The notes below the pieces were generated by a model. The model did no database searches, was not told the DNA's origin, and saw only the letters and a list, made by a program, of their open reading frames with translations. The translations under genes were made by a program, and so were the position numbers. A stretch of 64,000 bases of DNA from Ideonella livida (GTDB taxonomy: Bacteria; Pseudomonadota; Gammaproteobacteria; Burkholderiales; Burkholderiaceae_C). This document shows, piece after piece, positions 39,288 to 48,619 of this stretch (the stretch's first letter is position 1; each line of letters opens with the position of its first letter). The stretch covers positions 1 to 64,000 of the forward strand of contig NZ_JAAGOH010000015.1 of assembly GCF_010499455.1 (NCBI RefSeq). The letters run 5' to 3'.

Positions 39288-40716
39288 ACGGGCACGGCCG
39301 GTGGTCTCCGGCCCCAGCATCCGGGACCAGCTCTTCAAGCCGATGCTGTGGGTGTGGCTGGTCGGATTGGCCGGGGCGGTCCTTGGGGCCTACCTGATGG
39401 CCCGCGTCAGCGTCAATGCCGCCTTCGACCGGGGTTTGCAGGATGAGGTGAGGGCGCTGGCCGCCCGAATTGAATGGTCTGACCGTGGTCCGCTCCTGGA
39501 CATCAGCACCCAGACCATGGAGTTGCTGGGCTGGGACCGGGAGGACCGCAACGGCTTCGTGATGGTGGATGTCGAGGGCAATCCGCTGGCGGGCGATTCC
39601 ACCGTGCCGGTTCCCGAGCCCGAGGTGCTGCGCTGGGCCCTGCAACAGCCCACCCTGTTCGACCAGGTGCTGATGGGGGAGTCGGTGCGGGGGGCGGTGT
39701 TCTCGGTGTCCTCGCCTATGCTGGACCGCACCATCTCGCTGATCGTGGTGGAGACCAAGAAGAAGCGCAACCGCATCCTGCGCGACCTCCAGCTCTCCAT
39801 CGTCTTCCCAGCCTTCATCATGGGCATCATCACCTTTTCGATGCTGGGATGGGGCATACGTCGCGGCCTGAGGCCGCTGACCTATGTGGCCGCCGAGGTG
39901 GCGCGCCGTGACATGCGCGACTGGCGGCCTTTGCCGCTGTCCACCGTGCCGCGCGAAGCGGTGCCTCTCATCGAGCGCATCAACCACCTCCTGGCGGACA
40001 TGGAGCAGTCCATCGAATTGCAGAGGCGGTTTGTGGCCGATGCCGCGCACCAGCTGCGGACCCCTGTGGCGGGCATCCGGGTGCTGGCGCAGACCTTGGC
40101 CAGCGAGCTCGAATCGCTGGAGCCCTCACTGCAGGCCCACCTGGGACAAAGCCGGCCACTGGCGGCCCAGCTGGACAAGGCCGCGGAACGCATGGCCCGA
40201 TTGATCGGTCAGCTGCTGAGCCTGGCGCGTTCAGAGACGGCGTTGGCGCAGGAGGCCGATTTGCCAGTGGCCGACATCGTGGCCGTCGTGCGCGAGAGTG
40301 CCGAGCCACTGCTCGACGCCGCCTTGCGGGCGGGCAAGACGCTGGCGCTGGATGCGCCGTCGCAGGGTGTGGTGGCCAGGGCCCATCCGATCTGGTTGGG
40401 TGAGGTGGTGAAGAACATCCTCGACAACGCCTTGCGCTATGGCGGTGCCCACATCTCCATACGGGTGCGCAACGCCGTGGGCGGTGGTGCCGTGGTGGTG
40501 CTGGAGGACGATGGCGCGGGGGTGGCGCAGGACCAGTTGCGGCACCTCTTCGAGCCATTCTGGCGCGGCGAGCGCGCCGATACCCGCAACGACGGCGGCA
40601 CCGGCCTGGGCCTGACGATTGCCCGGGAGATCTTGGTGCGCATGGGCGGCAGCATCGAGGCGTTCAGCCGTCCGGAAGTCAACGGTCTGCGTTTTGAGGT
40701 GGTGTTGCCCGGCTGA
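39262..40716 (+). CDS. Sensor histidine kinase (TctE-like)
   Basis: 484 residues. Membrane helix 1 ~28-47, a periplasmic sensor of ~130 residues with ARIEWSDRGPLLDIS, membrane helix 2 ~179-198, a short HAMP-like linker, HisKA with phospho-His263 in FVADAAHQLRTPVAG, and HATPase with EVVKNILDNALRYGG (N box), VLEDDGAGVAQ and NDGGTGLGLTIARE. The sensor shape resembles the two-component kinase N-terminal domain of TctE, which responds to tricarboxylates. No tctCBA transporter genes are nearby, so the signal is unknown. Confidence 0.93.
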   Translation: MRVPRRRPERARPVVSGPSIRDQLFKPMLWVWLVGLAGAVLGAYLMARVSVNAAFDRGLQDEVRALAARIEWSDRGPLLDISTQTMELLGWDREDRNGFVMVDVEGNPLAGDSTVPVPEPEVLRWALQQPTLFDQVLMGESVRGAVFSVSSPMLDRTISLIVVETKKKRNRILRDLQLSIVFPAFIMGIITFSMLGWGIRRGLRPLTYVAAEVARRDMRDWRPLPLSTVPREAVPLIERINHLLADMEQSIELQRRFVADAAHQLRTPVAGIRVLAQTLASELESLEPSLQAHLGQSRPLAAQLDKAAERMARLIGQLLSLARSETALAQEADLPVADIVAVVRESAEPLLDAALRAGKTLALDAPSQGVVARAHPIWLGEVVKNILDNALRYGGAHISIRVRNAVGGGAVVVLEDDGAGVAQDQLRHLFEPFWRGERADTRNDGGTGLGLTIAREILVRMGGSIEAFSRPEVNGLRFEVVLPG

Positions 40717-40740
40717 GGTGGTCCTGGCGCCCGAAAGCGC

Positions 40741-41199
40741 CTAGCGGAAGGCGGCGCCGCGCAGCTTGCTGCCCGCCTTGATGCCACGCTTGGCGAACCA
40801 CCCCTGGTTCATTTCCAGCACCAGGCGCACCGGCTTGGCGGAGCAGTGGGATTCCAGGGTCTGGGGCGCCATGTCCACAATATTGACCACCGTGCCGTCA
40901 TCTGCAAGGAACGCGGCCGACAGGGGCAGGAGCGTGTTCTTCATCCAGAAGCACTGCGTGGCCGCCTGCTCGAAGACGAAAAGCATGCCCTCCTGGGCCG
41001 GCATGTCGCGCCGGAACATCAGTCCGATCTGCCGCTGCTCGGGGGTGTTGGCCACCTGGGCCTGAATGTTGTGCATGCCGGCCTGCAACTGCATGGTGGG
41101 AAGACGCTGCGCGGTGCCGCCCTCCTGGGCATGGGCCAGGGGCGCCAGGCACGCAGCCAACAACGACATGAGGATGGTTTGAGTCTTGATATTTGTCAT
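40741..41199 (-). CDS. DUF192 family secreted protein
   Basis: 152 residues. N-terminal signal peptide (TILMSLLAACLAPLAHAQ) followed by the DUF192 domain: IQAQVANTPEQRQIGLMFRRDMPAQEGMLFVF, CFWMKNTLLPLSAAFLADDGTVVNIVDM and the C-terminal VLEMNQGWFAKRGIKAGSKL. The family is widespread and its function is unknown. The ATG at 41199 gives a proper signal peptide; longer in-frame versions do not. It is convergent to the kinase gene and divergent from ccoI, with 73 bases between start codons. Confidence 0.88.
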   Translation of the reverse strand: MTNIKTQTILMSLLAACLAPLAHAQEGGTAQRLPTMQLQAGMHNIQAQVANTPEQRQIGLMFRRDMPAQEGMLFVFEQAATQCFWMKNTLLPLSAAFLADDGTVVNIVDMAPQTLESHCSAKPVRLVLEMNQGWFAKRGIKAGSKLRGAAFR

Positions 41200-41272
41200 G
41201 CGCCGCGTGCGGGTTTGACAGTAGATTACTGGGTGGTCCAGAAGGCGGCGGTTGCCCGCGGATCGATGTCCC

Positions 41273-43564
41273 ATGAGCGCTGCAAGCACATCCTCGCCCC
41301 TCGAACTGAGCATTCTGGACGATGCCGTCGAGCAGCGCCGTTTCACGGTGTGGCGCAAGTCCTCCGACGGCGCAGCTCTCGGTGAATCCTCGTTCCAGAT
41401 CGCCGGCATGTATTGTGCGGCCTGCTCGGGCACGATCGAGGCGGCGCTTGAGGCCGTGCCGGGCGTGCAGGAGGCCCGAGTGAGTGCGGCGGCTGAGCGG
41501 GCCCGTGTCGTCTGGGACCCCAGCCAAGTCCAGCCCTCGGCGCTGGTGGCTGCCATCCGGGCGGCGGGTTACGACGCCACTCCGGACAGCGCGGCCCACG
41601 CGCGGGAGCTTCGCCGCGCCGAACGGCGCAAGTTGCTCTGGCGGCTGTTCGTGGCCAGTTTCTGCGCCATGCAGGTCATGATGTTTGCCACGCCCAGCTA
41701 TGTGGCCGGACCGGGTGAGTTGGAAATGGACCAGCGGCAGCTGCTGAACTGGGCCAGCTGGTTTGTCTCCATTCCCGTACTGGTGTTTGCGGCGGGGCCC
41801 TTCCTGTCACGCGCTTGGCACAGTGTTCGGGCGCGACGCATCAGCATGGATGTTCCCGTTGCCCTGGGCATCCTGGCCACCTTCCTGGTCAGCACCGGCG
41901 CCACCTTCGACCCTCATGGGCCCTTTGGCGAGGAGGTCTACTTCGACTCCTTCACCATGTTCATCAGCTTTCTGCTGGGGGGGCGCTTCCTCGAGATGAC
42001 GGTCCGCCACCGGGCGGCCGAAGCGCTGGAGGCCGCGGCCAACGCCATGCCGGTCCACGCCCAGCGCGTGCTGCCGGACGGTCGTGTGGAAACGGTGAGC
42101 TTGCAGCGGCTTTGCGTCGGGGATCGGGTGCGTGTGCCGCTGGGGCAGGCTTTCCCAGCCGATGGCGAGTTGGTGGAGGGTGCCACGGCGGCCGATGAGT
42201 CCCTGCTGACCGGAGAGGCGGAGCCGGTACCCAAGCGGGTAGGCGACCCCCTGGTGGGGGGCGCCACCAACGTTGGGGCGCCGGTGGAGATGACGGTCCA
42301 GCGTGTGGGAGCGGACACCCGTCACGAGGCCATCGTGGCCCTGATGCGCGATGCGCTGACCCAGCGGCCAGCCCTGGCCGGCAAGGCCGACCGCTGGGCA
42401 GGTCCGTTCCTCTGGGGTGTGTTGGGTCTGGCGGCGCTGGGCTACCTGGCCTGGAGCTGGATCGAGCCCTCGCGTGCCGTTTGGGTGGCGGTGTCGGTGC
42501 TCATCGTGACCTGCCCTTGCGCGCTGTCGCTGGCAGCGCCTACCGCCTTGGTCGGCGGTGCGCGCGCCTTGGCGCGCCGGGGCGTGATGCTCCGTCGCCT
42601 GGATGCCCTGGAGGCACTGGCGCGTCTGGACACCCTGCTGATGGACAAGACGGGGACCCTCACCCGCAACGAGTTGCAGCTGCAGCGCAAGCAGGCGCTG
42701 TCCGGGCTCTCGGAGCAGGACGCCGGCCCGGCTTTTGCCATCGCCGCCGCCTTGGCGGGCTGGTCCCAGCACCCGGTGTCCCAGGCCATCGTGCGTGAAG
42801 CGCAAACGCTTGGCCTGTCTGTCCTGCCTGTCTTGGCGGATCTGCAGGAGAGTTCCGGTGCCGGCGTGAGTGGCGTGGATGAGCAGGGCGGTCTCTGGCG
42901 TCTGGGGACGCTGAGCTGGGCCTGCCCGGAACTCGAGGATTCCGTCGCGGCCAGTCTGCCGATGCCTGAAGCGGGCATGCGTTCCACTTGGCTCTCCCGT
43001 GCGGGCAGACCCATGCTTCGACTGGATCTGGGTGAGGTCCTCCGTGAGGACGCTGCGCAGGCGGTGCAGGCGTTGCAGGCCTCGGGTATCGAACTGGCTG
43101 TCCTTACCGGTGACGGTTTGGCCCGCAGCGCTGAGGTGGCCGGCTCCCTGGGGATCACCGACCTGACCGCTGCTGCCAGCCCGGAGGGCAAGCTTGCTCG
43201 CTTGCGACACGCGCAGGCGCAAGGCAAGGTCGTCGGCATGGTGGGTGATGGGGTCAATGACGCCCCGGTGCTGGCCCAGGCCGATGTGTCCTTCGCCATG
43301 GGGCAGGGGGCCTTGATCGCGCGCGCCGCGGCCGATGCGGTCATCGTGTCCGGGCGGCTGTCCGACGTGACCTGGGCACGTGGCCTGGCTGCTCGGGTGA
43401 TGTCCACCATCAGGACCAACCTGCTTTGGGCTGCGGTCTACAACTTCTCGTGCATTCCCCTGGCCTTGGCGGGATGGCTACCGCCTTGGGCCGCGGGGCT
43501 GGGCATGGCGCTCAGCTCCGTCTTCGTCGTGGCCAATTCGGCACGACTGTCCCGTCACGCCTGA
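41273..43564 (+). CDS. ccoI: CcoI (FixI), copper P1B-type ATPase for cbb3 oxidase assembly
   Basis: 763 residues. It exports Cu(I) for the assembly of the cbb3 binuclear centre, not for detoxification. A cytoplasmic HMA domain has metal site Cys48-Ala-Ala-Cys51 (GMYCAACSG). About eight membrane helices follow, with the transport motif Cys414-Pro-Cys416 (TCPCALS), phospho-acceptor Asp458 in DKTGTLT, the HP motif in GWSQHPVSQ, and hinge GDGVNDAPVLAQADV. The FixI rather than CopA assignment rests on the neighbours ccoS and ccoNOQP. ATG at 41273 is favoured over a TTG 21 bases upstream. Confidence 0.94.
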   Translation: MSAASTSSPLELSILDDAVEQRRFTVWRKSSDGAALGESSFQIAGMYCAACSGTIEAALEAVPGVQEARVSAAAERARVVWDPSQVQPSALVAAIRAAGYDATPDSAAHARELRRAERRKLLWRLFVASFCAMQVMMFATPSYVAGPGELEMDQRQLLNWASWFVSIPVLVFAAGPFLSRAWHSVRARRISMDVPVALGILATFLVSTGATFDPHGPFGEEVYFDSFTMFISFLLGGRFLEMTVRHRAAEALEAAANAMPVHAQRVLPDGRVETVSLQRLCVGDRVRVPLGQAFPADGELVEGATAADESLLTGEAEPVPKRVGDPLVGGATNVGAPVEMTVQRVGADTRHEAIVALMRDALTQRPALAGKADRWAGPFLWGVLGLAALGYLAWSWIEPSRAVWVAVSVLIVTCPCALSLAAPTALVGGARALARRGVMLRRLDALEALARLDTLLMDKTGTLTRNELQLQRKQALSGLSEQDAGPAFAIAAALAGWSQHPVSQAIVREAQTLGLSVLPVLADLQESSGAGVSGVDEQGGLWRLGTLSWACPELEDSVAASLPMPEAGMRSTWLSRAGRPMLRLDLGEVLREDAAQAVQALQASGIELAVLTGDGLARSAEVAGSLGITDLTAAASPEGKLARLRHAQAQGKVVGMVGDGVNDAPVLAQADVSFAMGQGALIARAAADAVIVSGRLSDVTWARGLAARVMSTIRTNLLWAAVYNFSCIPLALAGWLPPWAAGLGMALSSVFVVANSARLSRHA

Positions 43565-43581
43565 GCCCCGGAGACCGGACC

Positions 43582-43824
43582 ATGGAAATCATGTACCTGC
43601 TCATCCCGCTGTCGGCCGTCTTGGTGCTGCTCATCATCGCCGTCTTCGGATGGGCGCTGAACAAGGGGCAGTTTGACGACCTGGAGCGCGAGGGTGAGCG
43701 CATCCTGCAACACGACCCGGCCACGGTTGATGCCGATCAAGCGGCGAGTCAGGTCGTTACAAAACAATCTTCTATGTGTGTGTTAGCGAGTCCCGAGAAG
43801 AAGGAGGCCTTGAATGGCAAATAG
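43582..43824 (+). CDS. ccoS: CcoS, cbb3 oxidase maturation protein, with extended tail
   Basis: 80 residues. CcoS is a tiny single-helix protein needed to insert cofactors into cbb3 oxidase. The conserved part is residues 1-40: one helix ([24 protein letters not shown]) then [15 protein letters not shown]. The usual protein is 45-60 residues. Here the frame runs on through a tail ([19 protein letters not shown]) that also contains a perfect FNR box and the ccoN ribosome site, and overlaps ccoN by 11 bases. The tail is probably a by-product of the promoter lying in the reading frame. Confidence 0.9.
   Translation: MEIMYLLIPLSAVLVLLIIAVFGWALNKGQFDDLEREGERILQHDPATVDADQAASQVVTKQSSMCVLASPEKKEALNGK
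43727..43740. promoter_or_regulatory. Perfect FNR/Anr box upstream of ccoN
   Basis: TTGAT-GCCG-ATCAA matches the FNR consensus exactly in both half-sites. With its centre at -41.5 the transcript would start near 43775, with AACAAT (four of six) at the -10 position and a 39-base leader to the ccoN ATG, which has a perfect AAGGAGG six bases upstream. This is class II geometry for oxygen-limited activation of ccoNOQP. Confidence 0.85.
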
Positions 43825-45253
43825 TTCCGCGCCGGCGCAGCCGGCTTACTACGACTCGGTCGGCAGATGGTTTTCTGTCGTAGCCGTGTTGTACGGCATC
43901 GTGGGGATGCTGGTGGGTGTGATCGTGGCGGCGCAGCTGGCGTGGCCCGAACTCAACTTTGGAATTCCCTACATCACCTACGGCCGTCTGCGTCCGCTGC
44001 ACACCAATGCGGTGATCTTCGCATTTGGTGGTTGCGTGCTGTTTGCCACCAGCTACCACGTCGTGCAGCGCACCTGCCAGACCAAGCTGTTCGCGCCCGG
44101 TCTGGCCTGGTTCACGTTCCTCGGCTGGAACCTGACCATCGTGCTGGCAGTGATCACCCTGCCGCTGGGCATCACCTCCGGCAAGGAGTACGCCGAGCTC
44201 GAGTGGCCGATTGACCTGCTGATCGCGGTCACCTGGGTGGCCTACGCCATCGTGTTCTTCGGCACGGTGGGCACCCGCAAGGTGCGCCACATCTATGTGG
44301 CCAACTGGTTCTTCGGCGCCTTCATCCTGGCGGTGGCCTTGCTGCACATCGTCAACAGCGCCGCCGTGCCGGTCAGCCTCACCAAGAGCTACTCGGCCTA
44401 CGCGGGCGTGCAAGACGCCATGATCCAGTGGTGGTACGGCCACAATGCGGTGGGCTTCTTCCTGACCGCAGCCTTCCTGGGCATGATGTACTACTACATC
44501 CCCAAGCAGGCCGCCCGCCCGGTGTACTCCTATCGCTTGTCGATCGTGCACTTCTGGGCCCTGATCTTCACTTACATGTGGGCGGGCCCCCACCACCTGC
44601 ACTACACCGCACTGCCGGATTGGACGCAGTCGGTGGGCATGATCTTCTCGCTGATCCTGCTGGCTCCCTCCTGGGGCGGCATGATCAACGGCATCATGAC
44701 CCTGTCGGGTGCCTGGCACAAGCTGCGTGACGATCCGATCCTGAAGTTCCTGATCGTCTCCCTGTCGTTCTATGGCATGTCGACCTTTGAAGGTCCGATG
44801 ATGTCCATCAAGACCGTGAACGCCCTGTCTCACTACACCGACTGGACTGTCGGCCATGTGCACTCGGGCGCCCTGGGCTGGGTGGGTCTGGTGTCGATCG
44901 GCTCCCTCTACCACCTGATTCCGCGGATGTTCGGCCGCACCTCGATGCACTCCACGCGTGCCATCGAACTGCACTTCTGGGTCGCCACCATCGGCATCGT
45001 GCTCTACATCGCCGCGATGTGGATTGCCGGTGTCATGCAGGGCCTGATGTGGCGCGCCGTGAACCCTGATGGCACGCTGGTGTACAGCTTCGTCGAAGGC
45101 GTGAAGGCCACCTATCCGTTCTATGTCATCCGTGTGATCGGTGGTGCCCTGTACCTCACCGGCATGGTCATCATGTTCTGGAACGTGATCATGACCATCC
45201 GCAACGGCAAGGTCGAACCCGTGGCGATTCCGGCCGTCCACGCCCACGCCTGA
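43814..45253 (+). CDS. ccoN: CcoN, cbb3-type cytochrome c oxidase subunit I
   Basis: 479 residues, about 12 membrane helices. It holds haem b, haem b3 and CuB, where oxygen is reduced, in the high-affinity oxidase used at low oxygen. Landmarks: [19 protein letters not shown] near the N-terminus (low-spin haem His), [26 protein letters not shown] (CuB/haem region), [29 protein letters not shown] (haem ligands). Start set by AAGGAGG. It is the first gene of a canonical ccoNOQP operon under the FNR box. Confidence 0.97.
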   Translation: MANSSAPAQPAYYDSVGRWFSVVAVLYGIVGMLVGVIVAAQLAWPELNFGIPYITYGRLRPLHTNAVIFAFGGCVLFATSYHVVQRTCQTKLFAPGLAWFTFLGWNLTIVLAVITLPLGITSGKEYAELEWPIDLLIAVTWVAYAIVFFGTVGTRKVRHIYVANWFFGAFILAVALLHIVNSAAVPVSLTKSYSAYAGVQDAMIQWWYGHNAVGFFLTAAFLGMMYYYIPKQAARPVYSYRLSIVHFWALIFTYMWAGPHHLHYTALPDWTQSVGMIFSLILLAPSWGGMINGIMTLSGAWHKLRDDPILKFLIVSLSFYGMSTFEGPMMSIKTVNALSHYTDWTVGHVHSGALGWVGLVSIGSLYHLIPRMFGRTSMHSTRAIELHFWVATIGIVLYIAAMWIAGVMQGLMWRAVNPDGTLVYSFVEGVKATYPFYVIRVIGGALYLTGMVIMFWNVIMTIRNGKVEPVAIPAVHAHA

Positions 45254-45272
45254 GTGAGACAAGGAGAAACAC

Positions 45273-45893
45273 ATGGCTCACAACCAAAAGGTCTCCGGCC
45301 ACGAGCGGATTGAGACCAGCAACTTCCTGATGATCGTGCTGATCCTGCTGGCCGTGTCGGTCGGGGGGCTGCTCGAAATCGTGCCGCTTTTCTTCCAGCG
45401 CTCCACCACCCAGCCGGTCGAAGGCCTCAAGCCCTACACCGCGCTGCAGCTGGCCGGTCGCGACGTGTACATCCGTGAGGGCTGCTACAACTGCCATTCG
45501 CAGATGGTGCGCCCCTTCCGCGCCGAGACGCTGCGCTACGGCCCGCACTCGCTGGCGGGTGAATTCGTGTACGACCATCCCTTCCAGTGGGGTTCGAAGC
45601 GCACGGGTCCGGACCTGCATCGCGTGGGCGGCCGCTACAGCGACGAATGGCATCGTGTGCACCTGAACAATCCGCGTGACGTGGTGCCCGAGTCCAACAT
45701 GCCTGCCTATCCCTGGCTGGCCGCGGGGCAGGTGAACCCGGCGGACATGGCGCCCAAGATGAAGGCGCTGCGTCTGGTGGGCGTGCCCTATACGGACGAC
45801 GAGATCGCCAAGGCGGCCGAAGAGGTCAAGGGCAAGTCCGAGCTCGACGCCGTGGTGGCTTACCTCCAAGTGCTGGGCACTGCCCGCAAGTGA
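45273..45893 (+). CDS. ccoO: CcoO, cbb3 oxidase mono-haem subunit II
   Basis: 206 residues. One N-terminal membrane helix ([20 protein letters not shown]), then a periplasmic c-type haem domain with Cys71-Tyr-Asn-Cys74-His75 and a distal Met in [10 protein letters not shown]. It passes electrons from CcoP to CcoN. An AAGGAG site precedes the ATG, and 19 bases separate it from ccoN. Confidence 0.97.
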   Translation: MAHNQKVSGHERIETSNFLMIVLILLAVSVGGLLEIVPLFFQRSTTQPVEGLKPYTALQLAGRDVYIREGCYNCHSQMVRPFRAETLRYGPHSLAGEFVYDHPFQWGSKRTGPDLHRVGGRYSDEWHRVHLNNPRDVVPESNMPAYPWLAAGQVNPADMAPKMKALRLVGVPYTDDEIAKAAEEVKGKSELDAVVAYLQVLGTARK

Positions 45894-45911
45894 TGCAAAC
45901 GAGGTGGCAAG

Positions 45912-46103
45912 GTGTGGAATGACCTGAACTTCTGGCGCAGCGTGGTCACGGTGGTGTCCATGGTGCTCTTCGTGGCGCTCGTGGTCTGGACCTGGCGCCG
46001 CAGTCAGCAGCCGGCCTATGACGAGGCAGCCCAGCTGCCCCTGGTGGAGGAGGAGCCCCTGGCCTCCGATGCCGGCGTCCGTGCCGCCGCCACCCGCAAT
46101 TGA
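45912..46103 (+). CDS. ccoQ: CcoQ, small cbb3 oxidase subunit IV
   Basis: 63 residues from a GTG start with GAGG upstream. A single membrane helix (VVTVVSMVLFVALVVWTWRR) and a short acidic tail, as is normal for CcoQ, which stabilises the complex and the CcoP contact. Position between ccoO and ccoP is decisive because the sequence itself is poorly conserved. Confidence 0.92.
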   Translation: MWNDLNFWRSVVTVVSMVLFVALVVWTWRRSQQPAYDEAAQLPLVEEEPLASDAGVRAAATRN

Positions 46104-46150
46104 CCTGAGGCTGCCGGACGGTTGTCCGGCAGCGTCAAGTGGAGAAAACA

Positions 46151-47065
46151 ATGAGCGACTTTGTAAGTAGTGGATGGGCGCTGTACGTGGCCGGGATCGT
46201 CGTGGCCTCGCTCGTGTACTGCGTCTTCGTGCTGATCGGTGCCAGCAAGCACCGCCCCATGGCGGCGGATGGCAGTACCGGTCACGTGTGGGATGAAGAC
46301 TTGCGCGAGATGAACAATCCCCTGCCGCGTTGGTGGATGGGTCTGTTCGTCGTCACCGTGGTGTTCGCTGTGCTCTACCTGTTCCTGTATCCGGGTCTGG
46401 GCATCTACAACGGCTCGCTGTCCTGGTCCAGCGCCGGCCAGTTGCAGGCCGAGCACGCCAAGGCCCGCGAGACGATGGCGCCGGTGTACGCCGCTTTTGC
46501 CAACGCCTCCGCCGAGGATCTGGGCAAGAACCCGCAGGCCATGGCCATTGGCGAACGTCTGTTCGTCAACAACTGCGCGCAGTGCCACGGCGCCGATGGT
46601 CGAGGCAGCAAGAGCTTCCCCAACCTGACCGATGGCGATTGGCTCGGTGGCACGGGTCCTGAATACATCGAGAAGACCATCAAGGAAGGTCGTCAGGGCA
46701 TGATGCCCCCGATGGCCGCCGCGGTGGGTTCCGCCGACGATGTCAAGAACGTGGCCAACTACGTCCTGAGCCTTTCGGGCAGCCCGCACAATTCCGTGGC
46801 GGCTCAACTGGGCAAGGAAAAGTTCGGCGCCTGCGCAGCCTGCCACGGTCCGGATGGCAAGGGTAACCAGGCCGTGGGCGCGCCCAACCTGACCGACAAG
46901 GTTTGGCTGCACGGCTGGGGTGAGGCCGCGGTCATTGCCATGGTCAACCACGGCAAGACCAACGTGATGCCCCCGCAAGCTTCGCGCCTGACGCCTGAGC
47001 AGGTGAAGGTGTTGACGGCCTACGTCTGGAATTTGTCCCAGAGCACAAAGGTCGCGGCCAATTAA
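46151..47065 (+). CDS. ccoP: CcoP, cbb3 oxidase di-haem subunit III
   Basis: 304 residues. Two N-terminal membrane helices (LYVAGIVVASLVYCVFVLIG and WWMGLFVVTVVFAVLYLFLYPG), then two cytochrome c domains with haem sites Cys142-Ala-Gln-Cys145-His146 and Cys228-Ala-Ala-Cys231-His232. It is the electron entry point from soluble cytochrome c. GGAGAAAACA sets the ATG; a GTG 12 bases upstream is rejected. Confidence 0.97.
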   Translation: MSDFVSSGWALYVAGIVVASLVYCVFVLIGASKHRPMAADGSTGHVWDEDLREMNNPLPRWWMGLFVVTVVFAVLYLFLYPGLGIYNGSLSWSSAGQLQAEHAKARETMAPVYAAFANASAEDLGKNPQAMAIGERLFVNNCAQCHGADGRGSKSFPNLTDGDWLGGTGPEYIEKTIKEGRQGMMPPMAAAVGSADDVKNVANYVLSLSGSPHNSVAAQLGKEKFGACAACHGPDGKGNQAVGAPNLTDKVWLHGWGEAAVIAMVNHGKTNVMPPQASRLTPEQVKVLTAYVWNLSQSTKVAAN

Positions 47066-47114
47066 GTCAGAATAGGATTCAAAAGGCATACCCCCATGCC
47101 TATTGGGTCCTATC

Positions 47115-48551
47115 ATGAAGTCTGACAGCACCACCGACCTGCCTGATTCCCAGGCGCTGGTATCTCTCTACCAGAAGCAAGGCAAGATCTACCCACGCTC
47201 CGTCACGGGATTCTTCGTGAAGTGGCGTTGGGTTTTTGTCTGGCTGACTCAACTGGTTTTCTACGGTCTGCCTTGGCTGAGTTGGAACGGCCGGCAGGCC
47301 GTTTTGTTTGATCTCACCAGCCGACGGTTCTATGTCTTCGGTTTGGTGCTGTATCCTCAGGACCTGATCTATCTCTCCGGATTGCTCATGCTGAGCGCCT
47401 ACGGTTTGTTCCTCTTCACGGCGGTGGCGGGGCGCCTTTGGTGCGGTTATGCCTGTCCGCAGACGGTGTATACGGAAATCTATCTCTGGATGGAGAAGTT
47501 TTTCGAGGGTGACCGTCAAAAGCGGATGAAACTGGACCAGAAGCCTTGGACGACTGAATGGATTCGACGAAAGGCGGGGAAGCAACTGGCCTGGATCCTT
47601 TTCGGACTCTTCACTGGCTTTACCTTTGTCGGATATTTCACCCCCATCAAAACCCTGGCCGAGGAGGCGTTGAGCCTCGGTTTCGGTCCCTGGGAATGGT
47701 TTTGGGTCCTGTTCTATGGTTTTGCCACCTATGGCAACGCAGGATATATGCGTGAGCAGGTGTGCAAGTACATGTGTCCTTACGCGCGTTTTCAGAGCGC
47801 CATGTTCGACAAGGACACCCTGATCATCTCGTATGACCGGGAGCGCGGCGAGCCGCGTGGTTCTCGTTCCAAGAAGGCCGATCCTTCCCAACTGGGCTTG
47901 GGCAGCTGCATCGACTGCGGTCTTTGCAGCCAGGTCTGCCCGACCGGCATCGATATCCGCAACGGTCTACAGTACGAGTGCATCGGGTGTGCAGCCTGCA
48001 TCGATGTCTGCGACGAAGTCATGGACAAGATGGGCTACCCGCGGGGGCTGGTGCGCTATGCCACCCAGAATGGCTTGGCTGAGCACTGGGGGCGGGGGCA
48101 GATGCTGCGTCGCATTCTTCGTCCGCGTGTGCTGGTCTATTCGCTCATCATGATCGTGATTTGCTTGGCCTTTGCCTGGAGCATCGCAGCGCGTGCGCCG
48201 TACCGGGTGGATGTGGTGCGAGACCGTGCATCCCTGGCCAGGATCGTCGAGGATGGACGGGTGGAAAACGTCTATCGTCTGCAGATCATGAATGCAGCCG
48301 AGGCCGAGCAGACCTATGTGCTGCGCGTGGACGGCCTGCCCGAGATGTCGTGGGATCTACGGGCAGAGGTGGTGGTAGGGGCCGCACAGGCGCGTTGGGT
48401 CACCGTTGGGGTCCAGGTGCCGTTTGAGGTGGCGCAGCAGGCGGGCCCGGGTGTGCATCCCATCGAGTTCACCGTGTCGCGCCGGGCGCCGCAAGACCGG
48501 GGTCAGGCCGTGGACATCCGCGAAAAGTCAACCTTCGTTGTTCCCCGATAA
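47115..48551 (+). CDS. ccoG: CcoG (FixG/RdxA), cbb3 oxidase accessory ferredoxin-like protein
   Basis: 478 residues. Membrane protein with about five helices and two [4Fe-4S] motifs, CIDCGLCSQVCP near 265-276 and CIGCAACIDVC near 293-303; the C-terminal third is a periplasmic Ig-like domain (VENVYRLQIMNAAEAEQTY). CcoG reduces copper for oxidase assembly in studied species. The ATG at 47115 is used, and a TTG 12 bases upstream is also open. It lies 49 bases after ccoP. Confidence 0.95.
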   Translation: MKSDSTTDLPDSQALVSLYQKQGKIYPRSVTGFFVKWRWVFVWLTQLVFYGLPWLSWNGRQAVLFDLTSRRFYVFGLVLYPQDLIYLSGLLMLSAYGLFLFTAVAGRLWCGYACPQTVYTEIYLWMEKFFEGDRQKRMKLDQKPWTTEWIRRKAGKQLAWILFGLFTGFTFVGYFTPIKTLAEEALSLGFGPWEWFWVLFYGFATYGNAGYMREQVCKYMCPYARFQSAMFDKDTLIISYDRERGEPRGSRSKKADPSQLGLGSCIDCGLCSQVCPTGIDIRNGLQYECIGCAACIDVCDEVMDKMGYPRGLVRYATQNGLAEHWGRGQMLRRILRPRVLVYSLIMIVICLAFAWSIAARAPYRVDVVRDRASLARIVEDGRVENVYRLQIMNAAEAEQTYVLRVDGLPEMSWDLRAEVVVGAAQARWVTVGVQVPFEVAQQAGPGVHPIEFTVSRRAPQDRGQAVDIREKSTFVVPR

Positions 48552-48619
48552 ACTTGCCGCGGGGCTGACCATGATCTGGCTCTGCCCTGTCACCATTTCA
48601 GCCATCAGAACGCGCAGCC

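Noticed and set aside
40717-40745. GGCGC/GCGCC hairpin between the kinase and DUF192 genes as terminator
   Set aside because: Short stem with no T-tract on either strand.
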